21,411 nucleotides of DNA from a virus: positions 1-21,411 of the IMG/VR virus record IMGVR_UViG_3300046010_006676; one strand, given 5' to 3'. A model generated the notes under the pieces. That model searched no databases and was not told where the DNA came from. It worked only from the letters and a program-made list of their open reading frames with translations. The stretch's first letter is position 1; the number at the start of each line of letters is the position of its first letter. Positions 1 to 7,731 of the stretch are shown here, in pieces. A program made the translations under genes and the position numbers.

Positions 1-1440
1 AGACCTGCGGCTGGTGCTATTGTTTGGTCTGGTGCTGATGGGCTGTACATTGGCCCTGTCGGGCTTGCTGGACAAGTATTAGTGTCTGGTGGTGCAGGAG
101 CGCCTACATGGGGTTCTGCGCTGTTGGTGGTGGATCAACCTGCCAATGTGGTCTACGCTGGCCCTGCCGCTGGAGCCGCCGCACCTACAGCTTTCCGCTC
201 TTTGGTGAACGCAGACTTGCCAGCCTCTGGTGTGACTGCTAACACTTACGGTTCATCGACTGCAATCCCTGTAGTCACGGTCAATGCTAAAGGTGTGATC
301 ACAAGCGTCACAACTGCAAGTTTTACAGGTGGTTTGTCGTATCAGGGTTCATGGAACGCATCAACTAACACGCCTACGCTGACTTCTAGCGTTGGTGTAA
401 ACGGTTACTACTACATTGTTTCCGTAGCAGGCTCGACCAATTTGAATGGCGTGACTGACTGGCAGGTTGGTGATTGGGCTATCTTTAACGGATCAACTTG
501 GCAGAAGATCGACCAGACTAACTTGGTCAGTTCTGTTAACGGTCAAGTAGGTGTCGTCAGTATTGCTTACGCAGACTTGGCTGGCTCTATTCCAACATGG
601 AACCAAAACACCACAGGCACTGCGGCTGGTCTGTCAGCGACCTTAGCAATTGGCTCTGGTGGTACTGGACAGACAACAGCTTCTGCGGCATTTAACGCTT
701 TGTCGCCTATCACCACAACTGGCGACCTGATTCTTGGTAACGGTACTAACAGCGCTACCAGATTAGCAATTGGTGCTAACGGTTATCTTTTATCGTCTAA
801 CGGCACAACTGCATCATGGCAACCAGCCCCTGCTGGTGGAGTAACTACTTTTGACGCAGGAACTACAGGCTTTACTCCAAGCACGGCAACCTCTGGATCA
901 ATCTCCTTAGCTGGAACCCTTGTGGTATCCAATGGTGGCACTGGTGCTACTACATTGACAGGCTATGTTAAAGGCGCTGGTACAACTGCGTTAACAGCCT
1001 CATCGACTATTCCAAACACAGACATTACTGGTTTGGGAACCATGTCTACGCAGAATGCAAACTCTGTGGCGGTGACTGGTGGCTCAATTAACGGTACGAC
1101 TGTTGGCGCTACAACAGCGGCGGCTGGAACATTCACAAATTTAACTGTAAACGACAATTCAACCTTTGGTAGCAGTAACACCGACACAATCAATTTTGTC
1201 GGGCGCATAAATTCCGACTTTGATCCCGCAACTGATAACACTTACGATTTGGGCCGTGTTGGACATGAATGGCGAGATTTGTTCATTGACGGAACAGCCA
1301 ACATTGACAGTTTAATTGCTGACACGGCTGACATCAACGCTGGCACTATCGATGGCACGGTAATCGGTGGCGCATCAGCGGCGGCGGGAACATTTACAAC
1401 TGTGGTCGCAACGAGTGGCATCTCAGGAGGCACATTCTGA
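1..1440 (+). CDS. Tail-fibre-like structural protein (5' partial)
   Basis: The frame is open from the first base of the window, so the gene starts upstream; 479 residues are visible. The sequence is low-complexity and rich in Gly, Ala, Thr and Ser, as in phage fibre shafts. It contains GGTGQTT and GGTGATT segments of the kind found in tail-fibre repeats. Roughly codons 115-190 form a module with the motifs YQGSWNAST, DWQVGDWAIFNGSTWQK and SSVNGQVG, which I recognise as recurrent in phage fibre proteins. Near the C terminus there is a YDLGRVGHEWRDLFIDG motif followed by alternating 'IDGTVIGG-AAAGTFT' units. The protein ends in GGTF-stop, and its TGA shares one base with the next ATG. Virion fibre role is inferred from composition and motifs; the receptor or position in the tail cannot be read from the sequence. 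Confidence 0.8.
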   Translation, partial: RPAAGAIVWSGADGLYIGPVGLAGQVLVSGGAGAPTWGSALLVVDQPANVVYAGPAAGAAAPTAFRSLVNADLPASGVTANTYGSSTAIPVVTVNAKGVITSVTTASFTGGLSYQGSWNASTNTPTLTSSVGVNGYYYIVSVAGSTNLNGVTDWQVGDWAIFNGSTWQKIDQTNLVSSVNGQVGVVSIAYADLAGSIPTWNQNTTGTAAGLSATLAIGSGGTGQTTASAAFNALSPITTTGDLILGNGTNSATRLAIGANGYLLSSNGTTASWQPAPAGGVTTFDAGTTGFTPSTATSGSISLAGTLVVSNGGTGATTLTGYVKGAGTTALTASSTIPNTDITGLGTMSTQNANSVAVTGGSINGTTVGATTAAAGTFTNLTVNDNSTFGSSNTDTINFVGRINSDFDPATDNTYDLGRVGHEWRDLFIDGTANIDSLIADTADINAGTIDGTVIGGASAAAGTFTTVVATSGISGGTF

Positions 1441-1784
1441 TGGTAGAAGAACTCATCAACCGAATGTTTAAGGCTCGTAACGCCGCGCACATCAGGCACT
1501 GGAAGACGAACAGTTACTCAGAGCACAAAGCGCTAGGTCACTACTACGACGACTTGATAGACGACTTGGACAAGTATGTCGAAGCCTACCAAGGTGGGTT
1601 TGGGCTTTTGGGTGAAATCGAAGGTAGCGTGGAAAACACGACAAAAATGATTCACGACGATATAATTTGGCTAACCGAAAATCGTGAAAAGATAGCCAAG
1701 AATGTGCCTGCGCTAGAGAACATCATTGATGAGCTAACGGCGTTGCACATGAAGACTTTGTACAAACTTGAGAATTTGAGGTAA
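1440..1784 (+). CDS. Small helical protein, DUF5856/Dps-like
   Basis: 114 residues, all predicted helical. The start ATG overlaps the previous TGA by one base (TGATG), with AGGAGG at 1425-1430 as ribosome binding site. Residues about 12-55 carry an Ala-His-x-x-His-Trp-Lys segment followed by EHKALGHYYDDLIDDLDKY, a pattern of His, Asp and Glu on helices that recalls Dps/ferritin-type four-helix bundles and the phage family DUF5856. A central Gly-rich turn (YQGGFGLLG) separates the two helical halves. The family function is unknown to me; a metal-binding or DNA-protecting activity is only an analogy. Its place between fibre genes suggests co-expression with virion genes rather than a proven structural role. 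Confidence 0.7.
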   Translation: MVEELINRMFKARNAAHIRHWKTNSYSEHKALGHYYDDLIDDLDKYVEAYQGGFGLLGEIEGSVENTTKMIHDDIIWLTENREKIAKNVPALENIIDELTALHMKTLYKLENLR

Positions 1785-1788
1785 CACT

Positions 1789-2109
1789 ATGGCGGCATCA
1801 GGCTTTACACCTATTCAGCTTTATCGCACGACGACAGGGGCGGCTGTGCCTTCTGCGGCTAACCTGTTGCCGGGGGAGCTTGGCTTCAACATCGCCGACA
1901 CCGACATGGCCCTGTATGCCGAAAACGCCTCTGGCACGGTCACCCGCATCATGAACAACCCTGCTGGCTTAAAGTACCCCACTGCGGATGGCTCAGCAAA
2001 TCAAGTTATTAAAACTGACGGTGCTGGCAACTTGTCTTTTGTAACTCCTGCTTCGGCTGGCGCTACCAAGGGTCAAGCCATCGCTTTTTCAATCGTTTTT
2101 GGTCTGTAA
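1789..2109 (+). CDS. Short tail-fibre/virion protein
   Basis: 106 residues beginning MAASGFTPIQLYRTTT. The middle part (PGELGFNIADTDMALYAEN) matches a pattern I recognise from small phage tail proteins that bind fibre or baseplate components: a 'PxxGELxFNxxDxxLY' strand followed by a Gly/Ser-rich stretch. It starts four bases after the previous stop. The ATG is preceded by GAGGTAAC at 1778-1785, a usable ribosome binding site overlapping the end of the upstream gene. No membrane segment or enzyme motif is visible. The assignment as a virion protein rests on that motif and on the gene neighbourhood. Confidence 0.6.
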   Translation: MAASGFTPIQLYRTTTGAAVPSAANLLPGELGFNIADTDMALYAENASGTVTRIMNNPAGLKYPTADGSANQVIKTDGAGNLSFVTPASAGATKGQAIAFSIVFGL

Positions 2110-2118
2110 GGAACCACC

Positions 2119-2496
2119 ATGGCAAATCCAAATATTATCAATGTCACAACCCTCACAGGTAACACGACATACCTCACACCAGCTAACACAACAGCTAACA
2201 CCTTGTTGTCTAACGCCGCATCTTCTGGTCTGGTCTTCAAGATCAACCAGATCGTGTGTGCTAATGTGAACGGCGCAAGTGCAGTAAACGCAACGGTTGC
2301 AATTAACAACGCCGCCGCTGGTGCAGGTACGAACTTCCCAATTATCTCTACGATCTCTGTGCCTGCTAGTGCATCTGTGATTGCAGTGGATAAGACAACG
2401 GCTGTGTACCTGATGGAAAATCAATCCATCGTGGTGACTTCTGGTACATCTAGCGGTATCACTTACACGATCAGCTACGAGTCAATCGCAAGCTGA
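2119..2496 (+). CDS. Small beta-rich virion protein
   Basis: 125 residues, Thr/Ala/Asn/Val-rich, with alternating hydrophobic strands and no charged helices. Features include an N-terminal TTLTGNTTYLTPANTTAN stretch, a central VFKINQIVCANVNG strand and a C-terminal SGTSSGITYTISYESI segment. This resembles small jelly-roll or beta-sandwich decoration proteins of phages, but I do not recognise a named family. AAGGAACC at 2108-2115 precedes the ATG. Function is inferred from composition and from its position between a fibre-like gene and the propeller genes. Confidence 0.55.
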   Translation: MANPNIINVTTLTGNTTYLTPANTTANTLLSNAASSGLVFKINQIVCANVNGASAVNATVAINNAAAGAGTNFPIISTISVPASASVIAVDKTTAVYLMENQSIVVTSGTSSGITYTISYESIAS

Positions 2497-2508
2497 TAGG
2501 GGAACAGT

Positions 2509-3651
2509 ATGTCTATAAGACAAATGTTCTTGGGGAGCATAGTTAAGCCGGGGTTCAATCCTCTAGCGGCTCAGACTACAACCACTTTTTACAACTTATA
2601 TAGTTGGGGAAGAAATGGTCAGGGTCAGCTAGGTCTTGGAAATAGAACAGATTATTCATCCCCCAAACAAGTTGGCTCTTTAACTGATTGGTTAACTGTT
2701 GTTGGTGGTCAATACGATAGTTTTTCTGTTAAAAATGATGGTAGTCTTTGGGATTGGGGTTGGAATAATAATGCTCAGTTAGGTCTTGGAAACACGACTC
2801 AATATTCAAGTCCCAAACAAGTTGGCGCTCTTATAACTTGGTCTAAGATAGCAACTTCTAAAGCATATTACTCCACATTAGCTGTTAAAACTGACGGTAC
2901 TTTATGGAGTTGGGGTAACAGTAGTTTTGGTCAATTAGGTCTTGGAAACTTAACAGCTTATTCATCCCCAAAACAAATTGGCGCTTTAACTAATTGGTTA
3001 AGTGTTACTGGTTCTTATGCCTCATTCATGGCAGTAAAAACTAATGGAACATTGTGGGCTTGGGGAAATAATATTAACGGTCAACTTGGACAGGGAAATG
3101 TAACAAGATATTCTAGCCCCAAGCAAATTGGTTCTTTGACTAATTGGTTGCAAGTATCTGGTTGTTATTTAGCAGTTGCCGCAATTAAAACAGATGGAAC
3201 AATGTGGTCTTGGGGCGCTAATAATGAAGGCCAACTAGGTCTTGGTAATGGCACATATTATTCCTCTCCTAAACAGATTGGCGCTTTGACTAATTGGTCT
3301 AAACTTTCTGTAAATGGCGGCAGTAACAATGGTTTTTTAGCTGTTAAAACAGACGGAACATTGTGGGCTTGGGGGTCAAATGGCTCTGGTCAATTGGGCG
3401 ATGGAACTAGAACAAATCGTAATTCTCCTGTACAGATTGGTGCACTAACTAATTGGTCAATTGTTGCTACTGGGCAGGCTTTTTCTCTTTCAATTAAAAC
3501 AGATGGTACTCTTTGGTCTTGGGGTCGAGGAAGTTCAGGTCAATTGGGGTTTAATAATTTAACTTATTACTCTTCCCCAAAACAAGTTGGCTCGTCAACA
3601 ACATGGCTTGCAGTTGCGGCAGGGGAACGACATACTCTGGCTCTAGGATAA
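2509..3651 (+). CDS. RCC1-repeat seven-bladed beta-propeller, copy A1
   Basis: 380 residues. After an N-terminal anchor of about 30 residues (with the motif VKPGFNPL), seven repeats of about 50 residues follow. Each carries a core close to GQLGLGN-T-YSSPKQ-G-LTNW and ends in KTDGTLWSWG, the RCC1 signature. The N-terminal strand (YSWG) and the C-terminal strand (HTLAL) look able to close one ring, giving a seven-bladed propeller. The sixth repeat has SPVQ in place of SPKQ. AGGGGAA upstream is the ribosome binding site. In phages such propellers are probably virion-exposed binding domains; the anchor would hold it to the tail. The ligand is unknown. The coding sequence is AT-richer than the enzyme genes nearby. 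Confidence 0.85.
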   Translation: MSIRQMFLGSIVKPGFNPLAAQTTTTFYNLYSWGRNGQGQLGLGNRTDYSSPKQVGSLTDWLTVVGGQYDSFSVKNDGSLWDWGWNNNAQLGLGNTTQYSSPKQVGALITWSKIATSKAYYSTLAVKTDGTLWSWGNSSFGQLGLGNLTAYSSPKQIGALTNWLSVTGSYASFMAVKTNGTLWAWGNNINGQLGQGNVTRYSSPKQIGSLTNWLQVSGCYLAVAAIKTDGTMWSWGANNEGQLGLGNGTYYSSPKQIGALTNWSKLSVNGGSNNGFLAVKTDGTLWAWGSNGSGQLGDGTRTNRNSPVQIGALTNWSIVATGQAFSLSIKTDGTLWSWGRGSSGQLGFNNLTYYSSPKQVGSSTTWLAVAAGERHTLALG

Positions 3652-3654
3652 ATC

Positions 3655-4821
3655 ATGGCAGTAACAGTAACCACAGGCGTTCAATACTCAGGCATCTGGA
3701 CAATGCAACAGGTGAATGCCGCTATTGCGGCTGGGACTTGGCCTGTCGGAAGCCCTAATCGTTTGTACTCATTTGGTGCAAACAATCAAGGTCAACTCGG
3801 CCTTGGAAATACTACCTCTTACTCATCTCCCAAACAAATTGGGACAGGAAATAGATGGCTTCGTGTCAATGGCGCTATGGATGGCGGTCATATGCTGTCT
3901 GTTTTTTCAACTGGTGCTTTGTATGCTTGGGGTCAAAATGATCGTGGTCAACTTGGTCTTAGTAACAGTTCTTATGGTGTAAGCAGTCCTACTCAAGTTG
4001 GAGCATTGACTAATTGGTCAACAACTTCAGGTGGATATGCTTGTACTCTTGCGGTCAAAACTGATGGTACTTTATGGTCATGGGGACGAGGTGATAATGG
4101 TGTTCTTGGCTTAGGCAATGTTACAGATTATTCATCCCCCAAACAAGTTGGCGCATTGACTGGCTGGTCTTCCGTTGCGGCTGGACAAGATTCTAGCTAT
4201 GCCATTAAAACAGATGGTACTTTATGGGCGTGGGGTTCTGGTGGTTCTGGTGCTTTGGGTCTAGGCAACACTACTAGCTATTCCTCTCCAAAACAAGTGG
4301 GTGCTTTAACAAGTTGGTTGCAAGTGGTTGGTGGTTACGGATGGGCTTTTGCTATTCGTTCTGACAATACAATTTGGGCGTGGGGCAGAGGTGGGCAAGG
4401 TCAGCTTGGAAATAGCAATACATTTGATCGTTCTTCACCAGTTCAAATTGGAGCTTTAACTAATTGGTCTTCTGGCGCGGCTGGTCAACAATCTGGTTAT
4501 GGGATTAAAACCGATGGCACTATGTGGGCATGGGGTAACAATGGTCAAGGTCGTTTAGGAATTGGAACGGCGGTAAACAATTCATCTCCAGTTCAAGTTG
4601 GTGCATTGACTACTTGGTTAAAAGTTTGTTCTGGAAAATATCAAGCGTACGCTGTAAAAACTGACGGGACTTTATGGTCTTGGGGTGACGGAAGTGGTGG
4701 AAAATTGGGTCTTGGAAATACAACAACTTATTCATCTCCAGTGCAAATTGGTTCATCTACCAATTGGATTGCGATACCATCACAAGTTCAAGTCTCATTT
4801 GCCGCAATAACAACAGCATAA
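3655..4821 (+). CDS. RCC1-repeat seven-bladed beta-propeller, copy B1
   Basis: 388 residues. The N-terminal anchor differs from that of the upstream copy: GVQYSGIW, then an Ala-rich helix and GTWP. It is followed by seven RCC1 repeats (YSSPKQ-G...KTDGTLWSWG type). Repeats 5 to 7 carry SPVQ rather than SPKQ. The ribosome binding site AGGA lies inside the last two codons of the preceding gene (Leu-Gly-stop), so the two propellers are probably made in a fixed ratio. No signal peptide is visible. A virion receptor-binding or decoration role is inferred from the phage context and the anchor; an enzyme role is not supported. Confidence 0.85.
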   Translation: MAVTVTTGVQYSGIWTMQQVNAAIAAGTWPVGSPNRLYSFGANNQGQLGLGNTTSYSSPKQIGTGNRWLRVNGAMDGGHMLSVFSTGALYAWGQNDRGQLGLSNSSYGVSSPTQVGALTNWSTTSGGYACTLAVKTDGTLWSWGRGDNGVLGLGNVTDYSSPKQVGALTGWSSVAAGQDSSYAIKTDGTLWAWGSGGSGALGLGNTTSYSSPKQVGALTSWLQVVGGYGWAFAIRSDNTIWAWGRGGQGQLGNSNTFDRSSPVQIGALTNWSSGAAGQQSGYGIKTDGTMWAWGNNGQGRLGIGTAVNNSSPVQVGALTTWLKVCSGKYQAYAVKTDGTLWSWGDGSGGKLGLGNTTTYSSPVQIGSSTNWIAIPSQVQVSFAAITTA

Positions 4822-4825
4822 ACAC

Positions 4826-6598
4826 ATGAACAAAACACTGCACTTCCTCTCTGGCATTCCTCGTTCTGGCTCAACAGTCCTTGCGGCTATCCTGAATCAG
4901 AATCCGATGACTCATGTATCCACCACATCTGGGCTTGTCCACGCCCTTGATGGCTTGGCTAATACATGGCACTCAGCGGGTCTTCTCAATGAGAACGATC
5001 CCACCAGAGAGAAGCTTGCACAGACGATGCGTGGTTGCATTGATGCGTTCTACGAAGATACAGACAAACCTGTCATCATTGACAAGTCTCGTGGCTGGCC
5101 TATCCCCCAGATCATGGGTGCGATGTCTCAGGTGATTGGTCGCCCATGCAAGGTGATTGCTACAGTGCGTCCAGTACCAGACTGCATGGCTTCATTTGTC
5201 CGTGTGGCAAAGCCTGCTGATCTGGATGAGTTTATGTACTCAGGCCAGTTAGCTGACCACTTGAAAGCCGCTTACCTGTCTTTGGAAGCTGGCTACCAAG
5301 CCATGCCAGAGAACTTCCTGTTTGTTGAATACGACAAGCTGTTGGCTGATCCCCGCGCAGAACTTGCCCGTATCCATGAGTTCTTGGAACTTCCCGAATA
5401 CGACTACGACTTCTCCAACATTGATGGCTCATCAGTCAAAGAAGATGACGAGAACCTCCATGGTTACGCTGGTATGCACGATGTCAAACCAGTTTTGGCT
5501 AAACAGCACAACGACAAGTCTAAAGACCTGCTCAAACACCACTACAACCAGTTCTGCCAGCCAGAATTCTGGAGCGGTGGCGTTCGTACCATGCCAGAGT
5601 TGGATGACCTTGATCTACAGGTAGCCGCAGGCAAGATGGGTGACTTTGTTGAAGGCTGGAGACTGTCTGAGAAGCTCCACGCAGAGCGTCCTAACGACCA
5701 CCGTGCGGCTTATAACCGTTCATGGTATTTACTCAAGCAGGGTCAGATTGGCGAAGGCTACAAGCAGATGGATCGTGGTCGCTACTGTGGGATCATTGGT
5801 GAGCGCCGCCCAGACACACCAGCCCCTGAGTGGGACGGTAAGACCAAAGGGACTATCCTCCTGTACTGCGACCACGGCTTGGGCGATCAGATTCACCAAG
5901 TGCGCTATGCCCGTGATTTAGTGGCTAGGGGTAACAAGGTTGTGGTCTGCTGTTCTGGTCAACTGGCTCACTTGTTTGCTGGCATTGAAGGCGTATCCGC
6001 TGTGGTTCAGGTTGGTGCTGAGTTTGGCGTGTTCCACGACTTCTGGTGCTATGGCATGACAGCCCCTAACTACCTTGGCTACGAGATGTCTGATCTGCGT
6101 GGTGATGCTTACATTCCTAAGCCTACGACCATCAAAGGCCGTAAGAAACGCATCGGTATCCGCTGGCAGGGCAACTCAAAGTTTGAAGACGATCACAACA
6201 AGAAGTTCCCTTACGAACTGCTGTTCAACGCCATCAAAGATGCTGACGCAGAATTCATTTCTTTACAGCGTGATGAGGGTGCTGAGGCTTGCCCAACATG
6301 GGTAAAACAAGTACCATTAAACACATGGGCAGACACCCAAGCGGCGGTGGCTAGTTGTGATCTGGTGATCTCTTCTTGCACATCGGTCAGCCATTTGGCG
6401 GCGGCTATGGGCGTTGAGACTTGGGTAGTGATTCCAGTGATGGGCTACTACCTGTATGCACTTGATGGCGACAAGACACCTTATTACGACACCATGACTT
6501 TATTTAGGCAAGAAGTGTTTGGCGAATGGGAAGCTCCGTTTGAGAAGATCAAGGAGCGTTTAAACGCCAATCGTGCCGCACTGAGGAGCGTAGCGTGA
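4826..6598 (+). CDS. Sulfotransferase fused to a GT9/heptosyltransferase-like glycosyltransferase
   Basis: 590 residues with two enzymatic halves. Residues 1-250 are a PAPS-dependent sulfotransferase: the 5'-phosphosulfate loop is PRSGST (12-17), DKSRGW lies at 86-91, and the 3'-phosphate site is the VRP...S segment (114-123). Residues about 260-320 look like one or two TPR-type helices. Residues 340-580 are a GT-B fold domain of the type seen in TPR-linked GT9-like proteins: GLGDQIHQVRYARD (351-364), RIGIRWQGN (442-450) and CTSVSHLAAAMG (518-529). Known relatives of the second half include ADP-heptose:LPS heptosyltransferases, which matters because ADP-heptose genes lie downstream. The acceptor and the sugar donor cannot be read from the sequence. 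It sits between two pairs of propeller genes. Confidence 0.8.
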   Translation: MNKTLHFLSGIPRSGSTVLAAILNQNPMTHVSTTSGLVHALDGLANTWHSAGLLNENDPTREKLAQTMRGCIDAFYEDTDKPVIIDKSRGWPIPQIMGAMSQVIGRPCKVIATVRPVPDCMASFVRVAKPADLDEFMYSGQLADHLKAAYLSLEAGYQAMPENFLFVEYDKLLADPRAELARIHEFLELPEYDYDFSNIDGSSVKEDDENLHGYAGMHDVKPVLAKQHNDKSKDLLKHHYNQFCQPEFWSGGVRTMPELDDLDLQVAAGKMGDFVEGWRLSEKLHAERPNDHRAAYNRSWYLLKQGQIGEGYKQMDRGRYCGIIGERRPDTPAPEWDGKTKGTILLYCDHGLGDQIHQVRYARDLVARGNKVVVCCSGQLAHLFAGIEGVSAVVQVGAEFGVFHDFWCYGMTAPNYLGYEMSDLRGDAYIPKPTTIKGRKKRIGIRWQGNSKFEDDHNKKFPYELLFNAIKDADAEFISLQRDEGAEACPTWVKQVPLNTWADTQAAVASCDLVISSCTSVSHLAAAMGVETWVVIPVMGYYLYALDGDKTPYYDTMTLFRQEVFGEWEAPFEKIKERLNANRAALRSVA

Positions 6599-7728
6599 GC
6601 TTTAGATACGCCGCTGGGATAAACAAGCCCGGGTTCAACCCGCTTGGAACCCAGACTTCTACATTGCTTTACAACCTGTTTAGTTGGGGTAATGGAAACA
6701 ACGGAGCCTTAGGGCTTGGCAATTTAACTTATTACTCATCTCCTAAACAAGTTGGGTCATTGACTAATTGGTCAAAAATTTCTGGTGGAAATCAATTTGT
6801 TTTGAGTACAAAGACAGATGGTACGCTCTGGGCTTGGGGAGATCACGGAGATGGTCAATTAGGGTTAGGAAACTTAATTGGATATTCTTCCCCTAAACAA
6901 GTTGGGTCATTGACTACTTGGTTAAATATAAGCGCAAATTTTAGATCTTCGTTAGCAATAAAAACTGACGGTACTTTATGGGCGTGGGGGTTAAATAGCA
7001 ACGGTCAACTTGGTCTTGGTAACACCACAGGTTATTCCTCTCCTAAACAAGTTGGGTCATTGACTACTTGGGCAAGTATATCTTCCTCACCGCATAGCAA
7101 ACTTAATTTTGCCATTACAACATCCGGCACACTTTATGGCTGGGGTCAAAATACTGACGGACAACTTGGTCTTGGTAATACAACACAGTATTCCTCTCCA
7201 AAGCAAGTCGGTGCTTTAACCAATTGGTTAAAAGTAGCTGGCGGCGCGTACTTTACCCTTGCAGTAAAAACAGATGGTACTCTTTGGTCATGGGGAAATA
7301 GTGCCTATGGACAATTAGGTTTAGGTAATACAACGGCGTACTCTTCTCCTAAACAAATTGGCGCAGGAACAAGTTGGTTAAATATTGCCGCAAATTATGG
7401 AAGTTCTTTTGCTGTTAAAACAGATGGAACTATTTGGGGTTGGGGTTTAAATAATTATGGTCAATTAGGTTTAGGTAACACAACCAGCCGCAACTCTCCA
7501 GTGCAAATTGGTGCATTAACAAATTGGTCAACCATATCTACAAGCGGTGTTGACCAAGGTGGAATGGCTACAAAAACCGATGGGACATTATGGGGTTGGG
7601 GCCGAAATAGTGATGGTCAACTAGGTTTAGGTAACACAACAGATTACTCTAGCCCAAAACAAATTGGGTCTTCAACAACATGGCTTAGAGTGGCTAGTGT
7701 CAACAAGTCTTGCGTGGCTTTAGGATAA
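6595..7728 (+). CDS. RCC1-repeat seven-bladed beta-propeller, copy A2
   Basis: 377 residues starting at GTG, whose last two bases begin the TGA of the upstream gene (GTGA); GAGGAGC lies a few bases before. The anchor (INKPGFNPL, then a Thr/Ser stretch and YNLFSWG) matches that of the propeller at 2509, so these two are paralogues. Seven RCC1 repeats follow, more regular than in the other copies (GQLGLGNTT in most). As in the first copy, the sixth repeat has RNSPVQIG. The protein ends in Ala-Leu-Gly-stop, and AGGA in those codons serves the next gene, exactly as in the first pair. Role as for the other propellers: probable exposed virion protein of unknown ligand. Confidence 0.85.
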   Translation: MSFRYAAGINKPGFNPLGTQTSTLLYNLFSWGNGNNGALGLGNLTYYSSPKQVGSLTNWSKISGGNQFVLSTKTDGTLWAWGDHGDGQLGLGNLIGYSSPKQVGSLTTWLNISANFRSSLAIKTDGTLWAWGLNSNGQLGLGNTTGYSSPKQVGSLTTWASISSSPHSKLNFAITTSGTLYGWGQNTDGQLGLGNTTQYSSPKQVGALTNWLKVAGGAYFTLAVKTDGTLWSWGNSAYGQLGLGNTTAYSSPKQIGAGTSWLNIAANYGSSFAVKTDGTIWGWGLNNYGQLGLGNTTSRNSPVQIGALTNWSTISTSGVDQGGMATKTDGTLWGWGRNSDGQLGLGNTTDYSSPKQIGSSTTWLRVASVNKSCVALG

Positions 7729-7731
7729 AAG

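Noticed and set aside
1661-1666. TATAAT within the Dps-like gene
   Set aside because: It lies inside a coding region with only a weak -35 (ACGACA) and no gene needing its own promoter just downstream.
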